Source: Bacteroidota bacterium
GTDB taxonomy: Bacteria; Bacteroidota; Bacteroidia; Flavobacteriales; Flavobacteriaceae
NCBI GenBank assembly: GCA_023446155.1
Contig: JAEXIT010000008.1
Coordinates: 1-64,000 of the forward strand
Length of the DNA: 64,000 nt
Direction of reading: 5' to 3'
Shown: piece after piece, positions 38,610 to 48,519 of the stretch
Numbering within the stretch: the first letter of the stretch is position 1
Layout: every line of letters starts with the position of its first letter
Position numbers and translations under genes: made by a program
The notes under the pieces: model-generated
The model's input: only the letters and a program-made list of their open reading frames with translations
Told to the model about the DNA's origin: nothing
Database searches by the model: none

Positions 38610-40250
38610 ATGCTACGCCAGTTTAAGAAAAGATATATCATTCCTGTAGTTGCGGGAGGTTTTTTGTTTGTAGGTGCCAGTTTCAGAGATGACTTTTTTG
38701 AAATTGCCAAGCAGATTGAAATTTTTACCACGCTCTTTAAAACCGTTAATCAGAATTATGTAGACGAGACCAATCCGGCCGATTTGATGGACAAAGCCAT
38801 TAAAAATATGTTGCTGGATCTCGATCCGTATACGGTTTACTTTAACGAACAGGATGTTGCGAAATTCAAGATCAATTCGACGGGCGAATATACCGGAATC
38901 GGTGCTTATATTTCACGTCGCGAGGGTCGTTTGATCATTCGCGAACCGTATAAAAATTTTCCGGCCGACAAAGCCGGTTTAAAAGCCGGTGATGAAATCG
39001 TTCAGATTGGCGATGTCAACTTAGTGGATTTTAAAGACGATGCGGCGCAACTTTTAAAAGGATCTAAAAATTCCAAGATCGACATACAGTACAAACGTCA
39101 GGGGAAACTAATGAAAACCCAGATTGTACTGGATGAGGTCGATATCAAAGCAGTTCCTTTTTATGCGTTATTAGCCGATAAAACAACCGGTTATATCGTG
39201 TTGTCGCAGTTTAACGCGAAAGCATCGGCCGAAACCAAAGACGCACTGGAAAAATTAAAAAGTCAGGGCGCAACCAAAATCATCTTGGATTTACGCGGAA
39301 ACCCGGGTGGTTTACTACATGAAGCGGTGAACATCTGTAATCTTTTCGTACCGCAAAACGAGGTAATTGTAACCACAAAATCAAAAATTGAAAAACACAA
39401 TAACAGTTATAAAACCCAAAAGCAACCGGTTGATCTTACCATTCCACTGGCTGTTTTGGTCGATGGCAAAAGTGCTTCCGCATCCGAAATCGTTGCCGGA
39501 GCATTACAGGATCTGGATCGGGCGGTAATTGTGGGAGCGAGAAGTTTCGGAAAAGGATTGGTACAACGTCCGCTGGATTTAACCTATGGAACTCAGGTAA
39601 AAGTGACTATTTCACGTTACTATACGCCATCCGGAAGATGTATTCAGGCGTTGGATTATTCCAAAAAAGATAAAAATGGAAAAGCAATCCGTACCGATGC
39701 GAGTCAGTATAATGCTTTTAAAACCCGTAAAGGAAGAACCGTTTATGATGGCGGTGGTATTCAACCCGATATCGAACTTTCAGAAGCCAAAACGAGTACC
39801 ATCTCGGATGCTTTGCTCAGAAACGATGGGATTTTCAACTATGTAACCCAGTATTATTATAAAAATCCGAATTTAGGAACCAACATTCCGAGTTTTTCGG
39901 ATACCGAGTTTTCCGAATTCAAAGCGTATCTGAAAAAAGAAAAATTCGAATTCGATACCGAAACCGAATTGGCGTTAAAAAATACTTTGGCGACGGCTAA
40001 AAAAGAAAAAATCGAAGAAAGTATTAATGCCGAATACCAACAATTACTGGCGGCAGTACAACGAAGTGAGGAAAAAGAACTGGATAAAAACAAGTCGGAA
40101 ATCAAAAAACTTATCGTTGATGAAATCATAAAACGCTATCAGTATAAGGAAGGATTGTATCAATATTACACAAAAAGTAACATAGAAATAACAAAAGCGC
40201 AAGCATTACTGAATAATCAGGCCGAATACAATAAAATTCTTAAAAATTAA
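38610..40250 (+). CDS. S41 C-terminal processing protease
   Basis: 546 aa: N-terminal membrane anchor/signal, PDZ domain (about 85-170, GAYISRREGRLIIREPYKNFPADKAGLKAGDEI), then the peptidase domain with Ser290 in SASASEIVAGA and Lys315 in RSFGKG, the Ser/Lys dyad of CtpA/Prc. It trims the C-termini of envelope proteins. A ~100-residue charged C-terminal helical tail follows, typical of the Bacteroidota form. Close downstream of DUF4349. Confidence 0.94.
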   Translation: MLRQFKKRYIIPVVAGGFLFVGASFRDDFFEIAKQIEIFTTLFKTVNQNYVDETNPADLMDKAIKNMLLDLDPYTVYFNEQDVAKFKINSTGEYTGIGAYISRREGRLIIREPYKNFPADKAGLKAGDEIVQIGDVNLVDFKDDAAQLLKGSKNSKIDIQYKRQGKLMKTQIVLDEVDIKAVPFYALLADKTTGYIVLSQFNAKASAETKDALEKLKSQGATKIILDLRGNPGGLLHEAVNICNLFVPQNEVIVTTKSKIEKHNNSYKTQKQPVDLTIPLAVLVDGKSASASEIVAGALQDLDRAVIVGARSFGKGLVQRPLDLTYGTQVKVTISRYYTPSGRCIQALDYSKKDKNGKAIRTDASQYNAFKTRKGRTVYDGGGIQPDIELSEAKTSTISDALLRNDGIFNYVTQYYYKNPNLGTNIPSFSDTEFSEFKAYLKKEKFEFDTETELALKNTLATAKKEKIEESINAEYQQLLAAVQRSEEKELDKNKSEIKKLIVDEIIKRYQYKEGLYQYYTKSNIEITKAQALLNNQAEYNKILKN

Positions 40251-40262
40251 TTTTCGCAAGAA

Positions 40263-40296
40263 TTGTAATGGACTTTCATTTTTTATGATAATTTTG
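40263..40296 (+). promoter_or_regulatory. Promoter of kup
   Basis: TTG, 23 bases, TAATTTTG, ending 21 bases before the GTG start of kup. The spacing is at the long end of the accepted range. Confidence 0.5.
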
Positions 40297-40317
40297 TGAT
40301 TTTAAATATTTCACATC

Positions 40318-42300
40318 GTGAGTTCTACACACAGCAGTAACCACCTTAACAAAGTAACCTTAGGTGGTTTAATTGTCACATTAGGAATTATTTATGGAGA
40401 TATCGGAACCTCTCCATTATATGTAATGAAAGCCATTGTTGGAAAACAGGCTATTGATCCGGATGTGGTACTTGGTGCGATTTCCTGTATTTTCTGGACA
40501 TTGACCATTCAGACAACTTTCAAGTATGTAATTCTCACCTTACGTGCCGACAATAAAGGGGAAGGCGGTATCTTTTCGCTGTACACCCTTGTCAAAAAAC
40601 TCAAAAAACGCTGGCTGATTGTTCCTGCTATTCTTGGAGGAAGTGCCTTGCTTGCCGACGGTATTATAACACCGCCCATTTCCGTATCATCGGCCATTGA
40701 AGGATTGCGGACCTATAATCCGGAACTAAACACCATCCCGATTGTTATCGGAATTCTTTTTGTTCTATTTTTTATTCAGCGCTTCGGAACCAAACTGGTT
40801 GGAAAATTCTTCGGACCATTAATGCTATTGTGGTTTGGAATGCTTGGAACATTGGGTGTGATTCATTTAATGGGTAATGTCGCTGTTTTAAAAGCACTTA
40901 ATCCCTATTATGCTTTTCATTTATTAAAAATACACCACGAAGGATTTTATGTTTTAGGTTATGTATTCCTGTGTACCACCGGAGCGGAAGCTTTGTACAG
41001 TGACCTTGGCCATTGTGGTATCAAAAACATTCGTATCAGCTGGATTTTTGTAAAAAGTATGCTGGTACTAAACTACTTCGGTCAGGGTGCCTATCTGATT
41101 TCGAATACCGGAAGTACTCTAGTCGAACTAAGCGGAAACGCAAGTAATCCCGGAAATCCGTTCTATCTGGTGATGCCGGATTGGTTTTTACCGTTCGGAA
41201 TTGCGATCGCTACCATGGCTGCCGTTATTGCCTCACAAGCCTTGATTAGCGGATCGTTTACCTTGATCAGTGAAGCGATGCGTTTAAACCTATGGCCAAA
41301 AGTGCGCATCAAATATCCAACCGAACTAAAAGGACAATTATACATTCCGTCGATCAACTGGTTGTTATTTATCGGATGTGTATTTATTGTCGTTCACTTC
41401 GAAGAATCCGGAAATATGGAAGCCGCCTATGGATTGGCAATCGTAATGTGTATGATCATGACCACCATTTTATTAGGTTTCTTTATGGTATTAAAACGCT
41501 ATAACCCAATCTTTATCGTTTTGGTTATCGCTTTATACCTAACCATTGAAATCTCATTCTTCCTGGCCAATATCGAAAAATTCCCGCATGGCGGTTATGT
41601 CTCGGTATTCATTGCCGGCTTACTGGCCTTTATCATGATTGCCTGGTTTACGGCGAAAAAAATCCGAAAAGATTATACCGAATTCGTTAAAATTGACAAG
41701 TTTAAAAATGTCATTTCCGAATTGAGTAACGACCTTTCGATACCAAAATATGCAACGCATTTGGTGTATATGACCAATGCGAGTCACGGTGACGAAGTGG
41801 AATCCAAGATTATCTATTCCATTCTTCAAAAACGTCCGAAACGCGCTGATATTTACTGGTTGATTCACGTAAACGTTGTCGACGAACCCTATGAAATGGA
41901 ATACCGCGTGCGCGAGATCGTAAAAGACGATATTATCCGCGTGGATTTCTATTTGGGATTCCGTGTGGCACCGCGCATCAACCTGTTGTTTAAAAAAGTA
42001 GTTCAGGATATGGTTAAAAACGGCGAAGTAGACATTACCAGTCGTTATGAATCTTTAAACCGAAACAACGTACTGGGTGATTTTAAATTTGTGCTGATCG
42101 AAAAATTCATGTCCTACGACAACGATTTCCCTTGGTACCAGCGAATCATCCTGGATATTTATTTCTTCCTGAAAAAAATCAGTTTATCCGAAGAACAGGC
42201 CTTTGGATTGGATAGTAGTTCGGTAAAAATTGAACAATATCCGATTGTAATCCATCCGCCGGAAGACATCAGCCTGACCCGAATTAAAGACCGAAAATAA
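40318..42300 (+). CDS. kup: KUP/HAK-family potassium uptake transporter
   Basis: 660 aa with GTG start. It has the diagnostic GIIYGDIGTSPLYVMKAI near the N-terminus, 12 predicted TM helices to ~residue 450 and a C-terminal cytosolic domain. It imports K+ with protons. A promoter of its own separates it from the protease gene; ompA follows after 10 bases. Confidence 0.95.
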   Translation: MSSTHSSNHLNKVTLGGLIVTLGIIYGDIGTSPLYVMKAIVGKQAIDPDVVLGAISCIFWTLTIQTTFKYVILTLRADNKGEGGIFSLYTLVKKLKKRWLIVPAILGGSALLADGIITPPISVSSAIEGLRTYNPELNTIPIVIGILFVLFFIQRFGTKLVGKFFGPLMLLWFGMLGTLGVIHLMGNVAVLKALNPYYAFHLLKIHHEGFYVLGYVFLCTTGAEALYSDLGHCGIKNIRISWIFVKSMLVLNYFGQGAYLISNTGSTLVELSGNASNPGNPFYLVMPDWFLPFGIAIATMAAVIASQALISGSFTLISEAMRLNLWPKVRIKYPTELKGQLYIPSINWLLFIGCVFIVVHFEESGNMEAAYGLAIVMCMIMTTILLGFFMVLKRYNPIFIVLVIALYLTIEISFFLANIEKFPHGGYVSVFIAGLLAFIMIAWFTAKKIRKDYTEFVKIDKFKNVISELSNDLSIPKYATHLVYMTNASHGDEVESKIIYSILQKRPKRADIYWLIHVNVVDEPYEMEYRVREIVKDDIIRVDFYLGFRVAPRINLLFKKVVQDMVKNGEVDITSRYESLNRNNVLGDFKFVLIEKFMSYDNDFPWYQRIILDIYFFLKKISLSEEQAFGLDSSSVKIEQYPIVIHPPEDISLTRIKDRK

Positions 42301-42310
42301 CCTCTGAAAT

Positions 42311-43129
42311 ATGAAACGTATTGCGCTTGTTTTTCTTTTTTTGTTGACGTATCAGTTTCTTGCGGCACAGGAAGAAGTTGTACATTCTGTTTATTTTGAA
42401 TTCGACAAATTTAATCTGGAAGAAAAACAGGCCAACGATGTAGTGGCTTTCGTAAAGGCAATCGATACTACCCGTATCGAAAGCGTGCAGATTTACGGAT
42501 ATTGCGACGATCGCGGTAAAGATGCCTATAACTATAAGCTTTCGAACAATCGGGCGAATACGATCAAAAATAAGCTGATTGAAAAGGGTGTTAAAAACAA
42601 GATCATTGTAACCATCGAAGGAAAAGGGCGTGTTTTGATCGACGACGATATTGTGGACAACCTACCGGAAGTACGCCAGAAAAACAGACGCGTCGATGTG
42701 GTGATGAACTTTAAACCGGTTCCGCCAAAGCCGGTTCCCGGAATGCATTCGACCATTAAAGGCGATATGATCGTTGGTGACCGTATTTATCTTGAAAAAA
42801 TACTTTTCGATAAAGGAAGCAGCCGTTTAACATTAAAATCGAAAAACGAATTGGAACGGGTTGCCAAGTTGTTGCACAAATACAAAAACCTGGAATTCGA
42901 AATTCAGGGGCATATTTGCTGTACGCCAACCTTCCAAAAAGAAGCGATCGATAAAGACACCAAAAAGAGAATGCTTTCGCACAACCGCGCACAATCTGTT
43001 TATAAATTTCTGATTCAGAAAAAGATCGATAAAAAACGAATGACGTTTAAAGGCTACGGAAACACCCAACCTTTAGGCAACGGCCCGGATCAGGACCGTC
43101 GCGTGGAATTGGTGATTACGAAAGTGTAA
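42311..43129 (+). CDS. OmpA-family protein with two OmpA-like domains
   Basis: 272 aa; signal peptide MKRIALVFLFLLTYQFLAAQ. Two peptidoglycan-binding OmpA-like domains in tandem: residues ~25-135 (YFEFDKFNLEEKQ, YGYCDDRGKDAYNYKLSNNRA) and ~160-272 (ILFDKGSSRLTLKSKNEL, LSHNRAQSVYKFLI). No beta-barrel is present, so it probably sits in the periplasm bound to the wall. It ends 2 bases from the convergent GNAT gene. Confidence 0.92.
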   Translation: MKRIALVFLFLLTYQFLAAQEEVVHSVYFEFDKFNLEEKQANDVVAFVKAIDTTRIESVQIYGYCDDRGKDAYNYKLSNNRANTIKNKLIEKGVKNKIIVTIEGKGRVLIDDDIVDNLPEVRQKNRRVDVVMNFKPVPPKPVPGMHSTIKGDMIVGDRIYLEKILFDKGSSRLTLKSKNELERVAKLLHKYKNLEFEIQGHICCTPTFQKEAIDKDTKKRMLSHNRAQSVYKFLIQKKIDKKRMTFKGYGNTQPLGNGPDQDRRVELVITKV

Positions 43130-43131
43130 CG

Positions 43132-43581
43132 TTATTTTATCTGCATTTCGATATGCGGAATATTATCTTCCAGGTATTCGTCTGAAACCTGAACAAACCC
43201 GTGTGATTCATAAAAGCGTTTCAGGTATAATTGTGCCGATATGGTGATGGTATCCGTACCGTAATGCGCACGGATTCCGTTTTTGGCTTCGCGAATCAGG
43301 TCATGGCCCCATTTGCGGTCGCGGTACGATTGCTTCACCACTACCCTTCCAATGGACGCGGCATTTGGGAAATAATCGCCCGATTGGAACAAACGGCAAT
43401 AGGCTACCAATTCTCCGTTAAAAGTTCCCATTAGGTGTAGCGCTTTCTGATCTTTGCCATCAATGTCCTGATAAACGCAATCCTGTTCGACTACAAAGAT
43501 TTCGGAACGTAATTGCAAGGCAGAATATAGCTCTGCCAGCGAAAGTTCGTTAAATCGCTTTATTTCAAATTTTAGAGTCAT
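43132..43581 (-). CDS. GNAT N-acetyltransferase, ElaA-like
   Basis: 149 aa. N-terminal LYSALQLRSEIFVVEQDCVYQDIDGKD and acetyl-CoA loop with IGRVVVKQSYRDRKWGHDLI match the ElaA subgroup of GNAT. The substrate is unknown. Only 21 bases after the DUF4837 gene, same strand, so probably co-transcribed with it. Its end is 2 bases from the ompA end with no hairpin between. Confidence 0.88.
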   Translation of the reverse strand: MTLKFEIKRFNELSLAELYSALQLRSEIFVVEQDCVYQDIDGKDQKALHLMGTFNGELVAYCRLFQSGDYFPNAASIGRVVVKQSYRDRKWGHDLIREAKNGIRAHYGTDTITISAQLYLKRFYESHGFVQVSDEYLEDNIPHIEMQIK

Positions 43582-43602
43582 GTCTGTATGGTTGTTACTA
43601 AA

Positions 43603-44589
43603 TTATTGCAGTATGCGAACGGATTTCATAATGGCCTCCAGTTCGAAAATCATATCTCTTTTGGCATTGGATGGGTCATACACAAAACCTTCCAAAATCA
43701 GATAGCGTTTGTTTTTTTCATCACGGATGGCATAATTCAGAAACGGCCCGCTCATAAAGTTATTCTGAAGTTCCCAGGTTCCTTTGGTTTCATAGGCAGT
43801 TTTCCCATCAAGCCGGGTACTCATAAAATACGGTGAATAGCCTTCTTCGGTAACCATCGAGGAATGTTCCATCGTTCCGCGAATATACAAAGCGCCCACC
43901 GAATCGCGGACTTTGATAATGTTTCCGACGATGTCGTTGTCCTTTTCGATTTGTGAAATCGGCACCTGATAAACCAAAAGACTCGAACTACCGGAAGGGA
44001 TATCTTTCTTCATCCAGTAAAAATATTCCTTTTCATCGGCATAGCGATAGGTCTCGGGAATTTCGATATTGATCATAAAAACCCCCCGAAGCTTATCGTC
44101 ACTGAGTCGGGCTTTTCCCATTTTATGCTGGATATAGTGGATTTCGGAATATTTGACAATCGAAATCAGGGTTTCCGAATGCGTTTCGATCAGGTCGAGA
44201 ATTTCGTGAATGGAATAACCGGTGATATAGAAAACATTTTGCGGTTTGGCATATTTATTCTCCACATGTTTGAATTCCTTGTTGAGTCCTTTGGACACCA
44301 CCAAAATATTCCGGCTTTGGGTTACCACACCTTCAAAGATTTTCGGAGAATACTGATTGATGGTAAAAATCGGTTCTTCCTGTGGCAATCCGTCTACAGG
44401 ATATGCCAGTTTTTTACGAAGACTGTCGCCTACTTCTCCACTCCACATTACATCGTCGATCACGATGGCAATTTCATTCGTATTTCCTTTTGATTCAGGC
44501 AAAAATGCTTCCCCTTGTTTCTGTCGGTCTTTACAGGAAACAAGAGAAAGCATTGGTAAGAGTATTGCAAAAAAGATTGCTTTTTTCAC
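43603..44589 (-). CDS. DUF4837 lipoprotein
   Basis: 328 aa; lipobox LVSC (Cys19). The mature part matches the DUF4837 family of Bacteroidota (SKGNTNEIAIVIDDVMW; MEHSSMVTEEGYSPYFM). Function unknown, envelope-located. It follows the lytic transglycosylase gene by 17 bases, so a link to cell-wall turnover is plausible from context. Confidence 0.87.
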   Translation of the reverse strand: MKKAIFFAILLPMLSLVSCKDRQKQGEAFLPESKGNTNEIAIVIDDVMWSGEVGDSLRKKLAYPVDGLPQEEPIFTINQYSPKIFEGVVTQSRNILVVSKGLNKEFKHVENKYAKPQNVFYITGYSIHEILDLIETHSETLISIVKYSEIHYIQHKMGKARLSDDKLRGVFMINIEIPETYRYADEKEYFYWMKKDIPSGSSSLLVYQVPISQIEKDNDIVGNIIKVRDSVGALYIRGTMEHSSMVTEEGYSPYFMSTRLDGKTAYETKGTWELQNNFMSGPFLNYAIRDEKNKRYLILEGFVYDPSNAKRDMIFELEAIMKSVRILQ

Positions 44590-44606
44590 AGATTATTTTG
44601 AGGAAT

Positions 44607-46469
44607 CTACCCGTTGATTTTAAGTTTCATTCCGGGTTTGATATTTTCGTTATCGATATTATTCCATTTTTTGATTTCGGCAACGGTAATACCCGGGTGT
44701 TTTTTAGCGATGCTGAAAAGTGAATCCCCTTTCTGAACGATATACATTCTTTCTTTGTTGTAGTTACGTTCTTTGCTGGAATCACGGTTTATGATTTCTT
44801 TTTTCACTTCTTTTTCAGCTTTTTCAACCACGGCTACGGTTTCCTGAGCCGGTTCTTGAATCGTTAATTTCTGACCGATTTTAATTTCGTTACTTTCGAT
44901 GTTGTTCCACTCTTTCAGTTGGTCGATCGTTACTTTATTCTTTTCGGCTATAGCGGTAAGATTATCCCCTTTCTGAACCACATACAAATCGTTTTCGATT
45001 GTTTTGGGCTCCACAATTTTAGGTTCTGCCACTTTTGGTTCCGCTGTTTTCTTTTTGGCTACCGATCGGTCGGCTACCATAACGTTGGTTTCGAATTCGA
45101 TTTTTAGTTTTTGTCCGGCATTAACCGTATTCTTTTTCAGTTTGTTCCACTTCTTCAATTCAGCAACCGTTACATTGTTTTTTGAAGAAATCTCCGACAG
45201 ATTATCGCCACGCTTAACGGTGTAGTATTTAACTCGCGTCTTTTTAACCGACTTCATCGGAAAATCTTCCACATTGGCTATCGCAAGTGAATCGCGTTTT
45301 GTGGTACGTTGCGCAATCGCATCTTTACGAATGGATGTGAACGGTTTTTCACGTTTGTCTTCTTCCGATTGGATATAGGCATAAATCTTGTCTTCATTCG
45401 AAACAAACATTCCTGCTTTTTGTTTTGGCAAACGAATGTAATGTGCTTTGTCGGTTACATACGGAACCACATCCAGTTTATAGATCGGGTTTAACAATCG
45501 CAATTGTTCTACCGGTACATCCAATAAATCGGAAAGTTGTTTGAACGACATTTTTTGTTTCACCATTAGCGTATCGGTTTCAAAATACGTTAAAGGTGCG
45601 CGTTTCGGAACGATTCCGTGTTCTTTACGGTATTCGTAGATATACATGGTTGCTAAGAAAGCCGGTAAATAACCTTGTGTTTCCTTGTGCATAAATTTAC
45701 GAATATTCCAATAATTCGTCAATCCACCCGAACGACGGATCGCTTTGGCTACGTTCCCCGGTCCGGTATTATACGATGCCAACACCAAATCCCAATCCCC
45801 AAAAATACCGTACATTGTCGACAAATACTGACAAGCGGCTTCGGTTGCTTTCATCGGATCGCTACGTTCGTCCACATAGGAATTCACTTCCAGATTGTAT
45901 TGTTTTCCGGTAGCATACATAAACTGCCATAATCCGGTAGCACCCACTCTTGATTTTGCTTTGGGATTTAAAGCCGATTCGACAACCGCTAAATATTTTA
46001 CTTCCAGTGGAATATTGTATTTAGCCAGTTTTTCTTCAAACATCGGGAAATAATATTCCGATATCGCCATCATTCGTTCAAAAGCTTTCGGTCTGTTTTT
46101 CAGGAATGACTTAATAATATTTTCAAGCCCCTGATTGTATTCGATGTTAAACGGTGATTTTTCGTCGAGTCTTTTTAAGCGTTCTTTCAGTACATCGGTT
46201 GGCAAGTCATAAGGTACTTCTTGATCAATATTTACTTTCGCAAGATCCGATTCCATATCGGTAAACAAATCCTGATTGCTTAATTCCTTCATCCACATTT
46301 CGTCGATGCAGGCACTCGTTTCATATTTTACGAACGTCGATTTCAGCGAGTCCAGATAGGACATTTTGATTTCCGGTTTTGCCGGAACTTCATTTTCGGC
46401 TGTCTCCTGAGCCATGGCGCCCAGACTTAGTAAACCCAAAAACAAAGACAATACTTTTTTATTATCCAT
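44607..46469 (-). CDS. MltD-like lytic transglycosylase with three LysM repeats
   Basis: 620 aa with signal peptide. SLT domain at ~150-260 with catalytic Glu164 (VESALNPKAKSRVGATGLWQFM). LysM domains at about 415-457, 495-537 and 575-618 bind glycan. The linkers are rich in Pro/Lys/Glu (AEPKVAEPKIVEPK). The enzyme cleaves the glycan strand of peptidoglycan to form 1,6-anhydro ends. First gene of the run with DUF4837 and GNAT. Confidence 0.95.
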   Translation of the reverse strand: MDNKKVLSLFLGLLSLGAMAQETAENEVPAKPEIKMSYLDSLKSTFVKYETSACIDEMWMKELSNQDLFTDMESDLAKVNIDQEVPYDLPTDVLKERLKRLDEKSPFNIEYNQGLENIIKSFLKNRPKAFERMMAISEYYFPMFEEKLAKYNIPLEVKYLAVVESALNPKAKSRVGATGLWQFMYATGKQYNLEVNSYVDERSDPMKATEAACQYLSTMYGIFGDWDLVLASYNTGPGNVAKAIRRSGGLTNYWNIRKFMHKETQGYLPAFLATMYIYEYRKEHGIVPKRAPLTYFETDTLMVKQKMSFKQLSDLLDVPVEQLRLLNPIYKLDVVPYVTDKAHYIRLPKQKAGMFVSNEDKIYAYIQSEEDKREKPFTSIRKDAIAQRTTKRDSLAIANVEDFPMKSVKKTRVKYYTVKRGDNLSEISSKNNVTVAELKKWNKLKKNTVNAGQKLKIEFETNVMVADRSVAKKKTAEPKVAEPKIVEPKTIENDLYVVQKGDNLTAIAEKNKVTIDQLKEWNNIESNEIKIGQKLTIQEPAQETVAVVEKAEKEVKKEIINRDSSKERNYNKERMYIVQKGDSLFSIAKKHPGITVAEIKKWNNIDNENIKPGMKLKING

Positions 46470-46573
46470 ACATTCTATCTTATAACATGTTAAAGTTCAA
46501 TTTCTTATGTAAGCCATGCAAACATAATAGCTAATAACTTATAATTTGTTTAAATATTGTTAAAAAAGGAAAT

Positions 46574-47761
46574 TTATCCCAAAATGGCCGCGATTCCGGG
46601 TAGTGTTTGTCCTTCCAGCATTTCCAACATCGCTCCTCCACCAGTGGAAACATAGCTCATTTTCGGCTCCAATCCAAATTGTTTTACTGCAGCTACAGAA
46701 TCGCCTCCACCTACAAGTGAAAAAGCACCGTTTTTAGTGGCTTCGGCAATAAAGTTTCCAAGGGTAATGGTTCCCTCTGCGAATTTTTCCAATTCGAAAA
46801 CACCCAATGGTCCATTCCATAAAATGGTTTTGGAATTTTTGATTACGTCTTTTAACGCTTCCAATGATTTTGGTCCAACGTCCAAGCCCTGCCATCCGTC
46901 CGGAATCTGGTTTACATCAACGATTTGTGTGTTCGCTTCGTTCGAAAACGCATCGGCTGCCACCACATCCACCGGAAGGTGAATTTGTACATTTTTAGCT
47001 TTTGCTTTTTCAATAATCTCCAACGCCAGTTCCAATTTATCATCTTCACAAATCGAATTTCCAATATGACCTCCCAAAGCTTTGATAAAGGTAAACGTCA
47101 TACCACCACCAATAATCATGTGGTCTATTTTATCCAGGATATTCTCAATTACGGTAATTTTAGACGATACTTTCGATCCTCCCAAAACTGCCGTTACCGG
47201 TTTTTCGGCATGGTGTAGTACTTTGTTTAAACTTTCGATTTCTTTTGCCAACAGGAATCCGAAGCATTTGTTTTCCGGGAAAAACTGCGCAATAATCGTT
47301 GTTGAAGCATGTGCACGGTGTGCCGTTCCAAAAGCATCATTCACATAGATGTCTCCCAGTTTGGCTAATTTTTGAGCAAATTCTACATCGCCTTTTTCTT
47401 CTTCGGCGTGGAAACGCAGGTTTTCCAACAGCAATACTTCACCCGGTTGTAAGTTGGCCGCTGCATTTTCGGCTACCGAACCAATACAATCGGATGCAAA
47501 GGTTACCGGAACACCCAATACCTCAGCGGTTTTGGCTACGATATGTTTTAGTGAATATTTTTCTTCCACGCCTTTCGGACGTCCCAAATGCGACATCAGA
47601 ATAACACTTCCCCCCTGTTTTAAAATTTCATCGATAGTTGGTTTGGCTGCTTCGATGCGGGTTGCATCGGTAACGTCGAAGTTTTCATTAAGCGGCACAT
47701 TAAAGTCAACACGGATAATTGCTTTTTTATCTTTAAAATTAAAATCGGTAAGGGTTTTCAT
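46574..47761 (-). CDS. pgk: Phosphoglycerate kinase
   Basis: 395 aa, canonical length. [11 protein letters not shown] and HLGRPKG near the N-terminus, GGSKVSSKI, and the nucleotide-binding [14 protein letters not shown] near the C-terminus. It makes ATP from 1,3-bisphosphoglycerate in glycolysis. Single gene with a promoter element 37 bases upstream. Confidence 0.98.
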   Translation of the reverse strand: MKTLTDFNFKDKKAIIRVDFNVPLNENFDVTDATRIEAAKPTIDEILKQGGSVILMSHLGRPKGVEEKYSLKHIVAKTAEVLGVPVTFASDCIGSVAENAAANLQPGEVLLLENLRFHAEEEKGDVEFAQKLAKLGDIYVNDAFGTAHRAHASTTIIAQFFPENKCFGFLLAKEIESLNKVLHHAEKPVTAVLGGSKVSSKITVIENILDKIDHMIIGGGMTFTFIKALGGHIGNSICEDDKLELALEIIEKAKAKNVQIHLPVDVVAADAFSNEANTQIVDVNQIPDGWQGLDVGPKSLEALKDVIKNSKTILWNGPLGVFELEKFAEGTITLGNFIAEATKNGAFSLVGGGDSVAAVKQFGLEPKMSYVSTGGGAMLEMLEGQTLPGIAAILG

Positions 47762-47797
47762 TATATTTTATTTGTTGATTGTTTGTTTAATAATCTA

Positions 47798-47805
47798 CAA
47801 ATATA
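47798..47805 (-). promoter_or_regulatory. Candidate -7 element for pgk
   Basis: TATATTTG on the minus strand, exact consensus, 37 bases before the pgk ATG; -33 not clear. Confidence 0.45.
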
Positions 47806-47943
47806 GTATTTTTATTTTTTATGCCCTTTTTTCTGTTTTATTCAAATTTTTTAAGCGGGTAAATGCGTAATATTTATTTATCGGAGCCGAAATGCAACTT
47901 TTAGTGCGGAAATGATTTTTAAAGAAACCCCAGTGTATCTGGG

Positions 47944-48456
47944 CTAAACGCTTTCTTTTTCCAGATAGCAAATCGCCAGATTGGGATGCATCGGGAATGA
48001 AAGAATCTCCCAATGCGTCGTGACATCGGTATCTTTGGAAAGCAAATACTGGTTGTTTACAATATCGACCAATACCAAAAGCGGTGTATAAAACGTAATG
48101 CCGATTTTATGTCGCGACTGGTCGTTGCTATCGGTATTGACAATATCGAGTTTATAATTTACAAACGGCAAATAGGAATTTCCCAGCGCATCGGGCAACT
48201 CATAAATATTTCCTTTCAGCTGGCGAATGTAGGGTTCGGCTGCGATTCCGGTTAGAAAATGCAGTTTTTCGGCTTTTTCATTTTCATGCAACAACTCCCG
48301 GAAAGTCGGCTTCGGATTTTCGGGCGTAGTGTACAACTGCTGCTGCATCAAGTATTCCCGATAGGTATCTTCAAAAACATATTTTTGCCAGGTCACTGTG
48401 GCGGAACTATCGATTAGCAATCGAAAAGCCATTCGGATTTTAGAAAACTGCATCAT
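47944..48456 (-). CDS. Uncharacterised 170-aa cytosolic protein
   Basis: No family recognised. No signal peptide. Residues 40-80 are charged and helical; the middle (IYELPDALGNSYLPFVNYKLDIVNTD) looks beta-rich; the C-terminus is LAICYLEKESV. Codon use resembles the neighbours. It stands alone between pgk and the dioxygenase gene; a terminator lies upstream at 48474-48502. Confidence 0.7.
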   Translation of the reverse strand: MMQFSKIRMAFRLLIDSSATVTWQKYVFEDTYREYLMQQQLYTTPENPKPTFRELLHENEKAEKLHFLTGIAAEPYIRQLKGNIYELPDALGNSYLPFVNYKLDIVNTDSNDQSRHKIGITFYTPLLVLVDIVNNQYLLSKDTDVTTHWEILSFPMHPNLAICYLEKESV

Positions 48457-48472
48457 AAAACATTTTTAAAGC

Positions 48473-48502
48473 AAAAAGAAGCTACCCTTTCGAGTACCTT
48501 CT
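48473..48502 (-). terminator. Terminator after the dioxygenase gene
   Basis: AAGAAGgTAC / GTAgCTTCTT with one mismatch, T-run on the minus strand, 18 bases after the stop of the 48520-49536 gene. Confidence 0.75.
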
Positions 48503-48519
48503 TCTGTTTGACTGAGTTA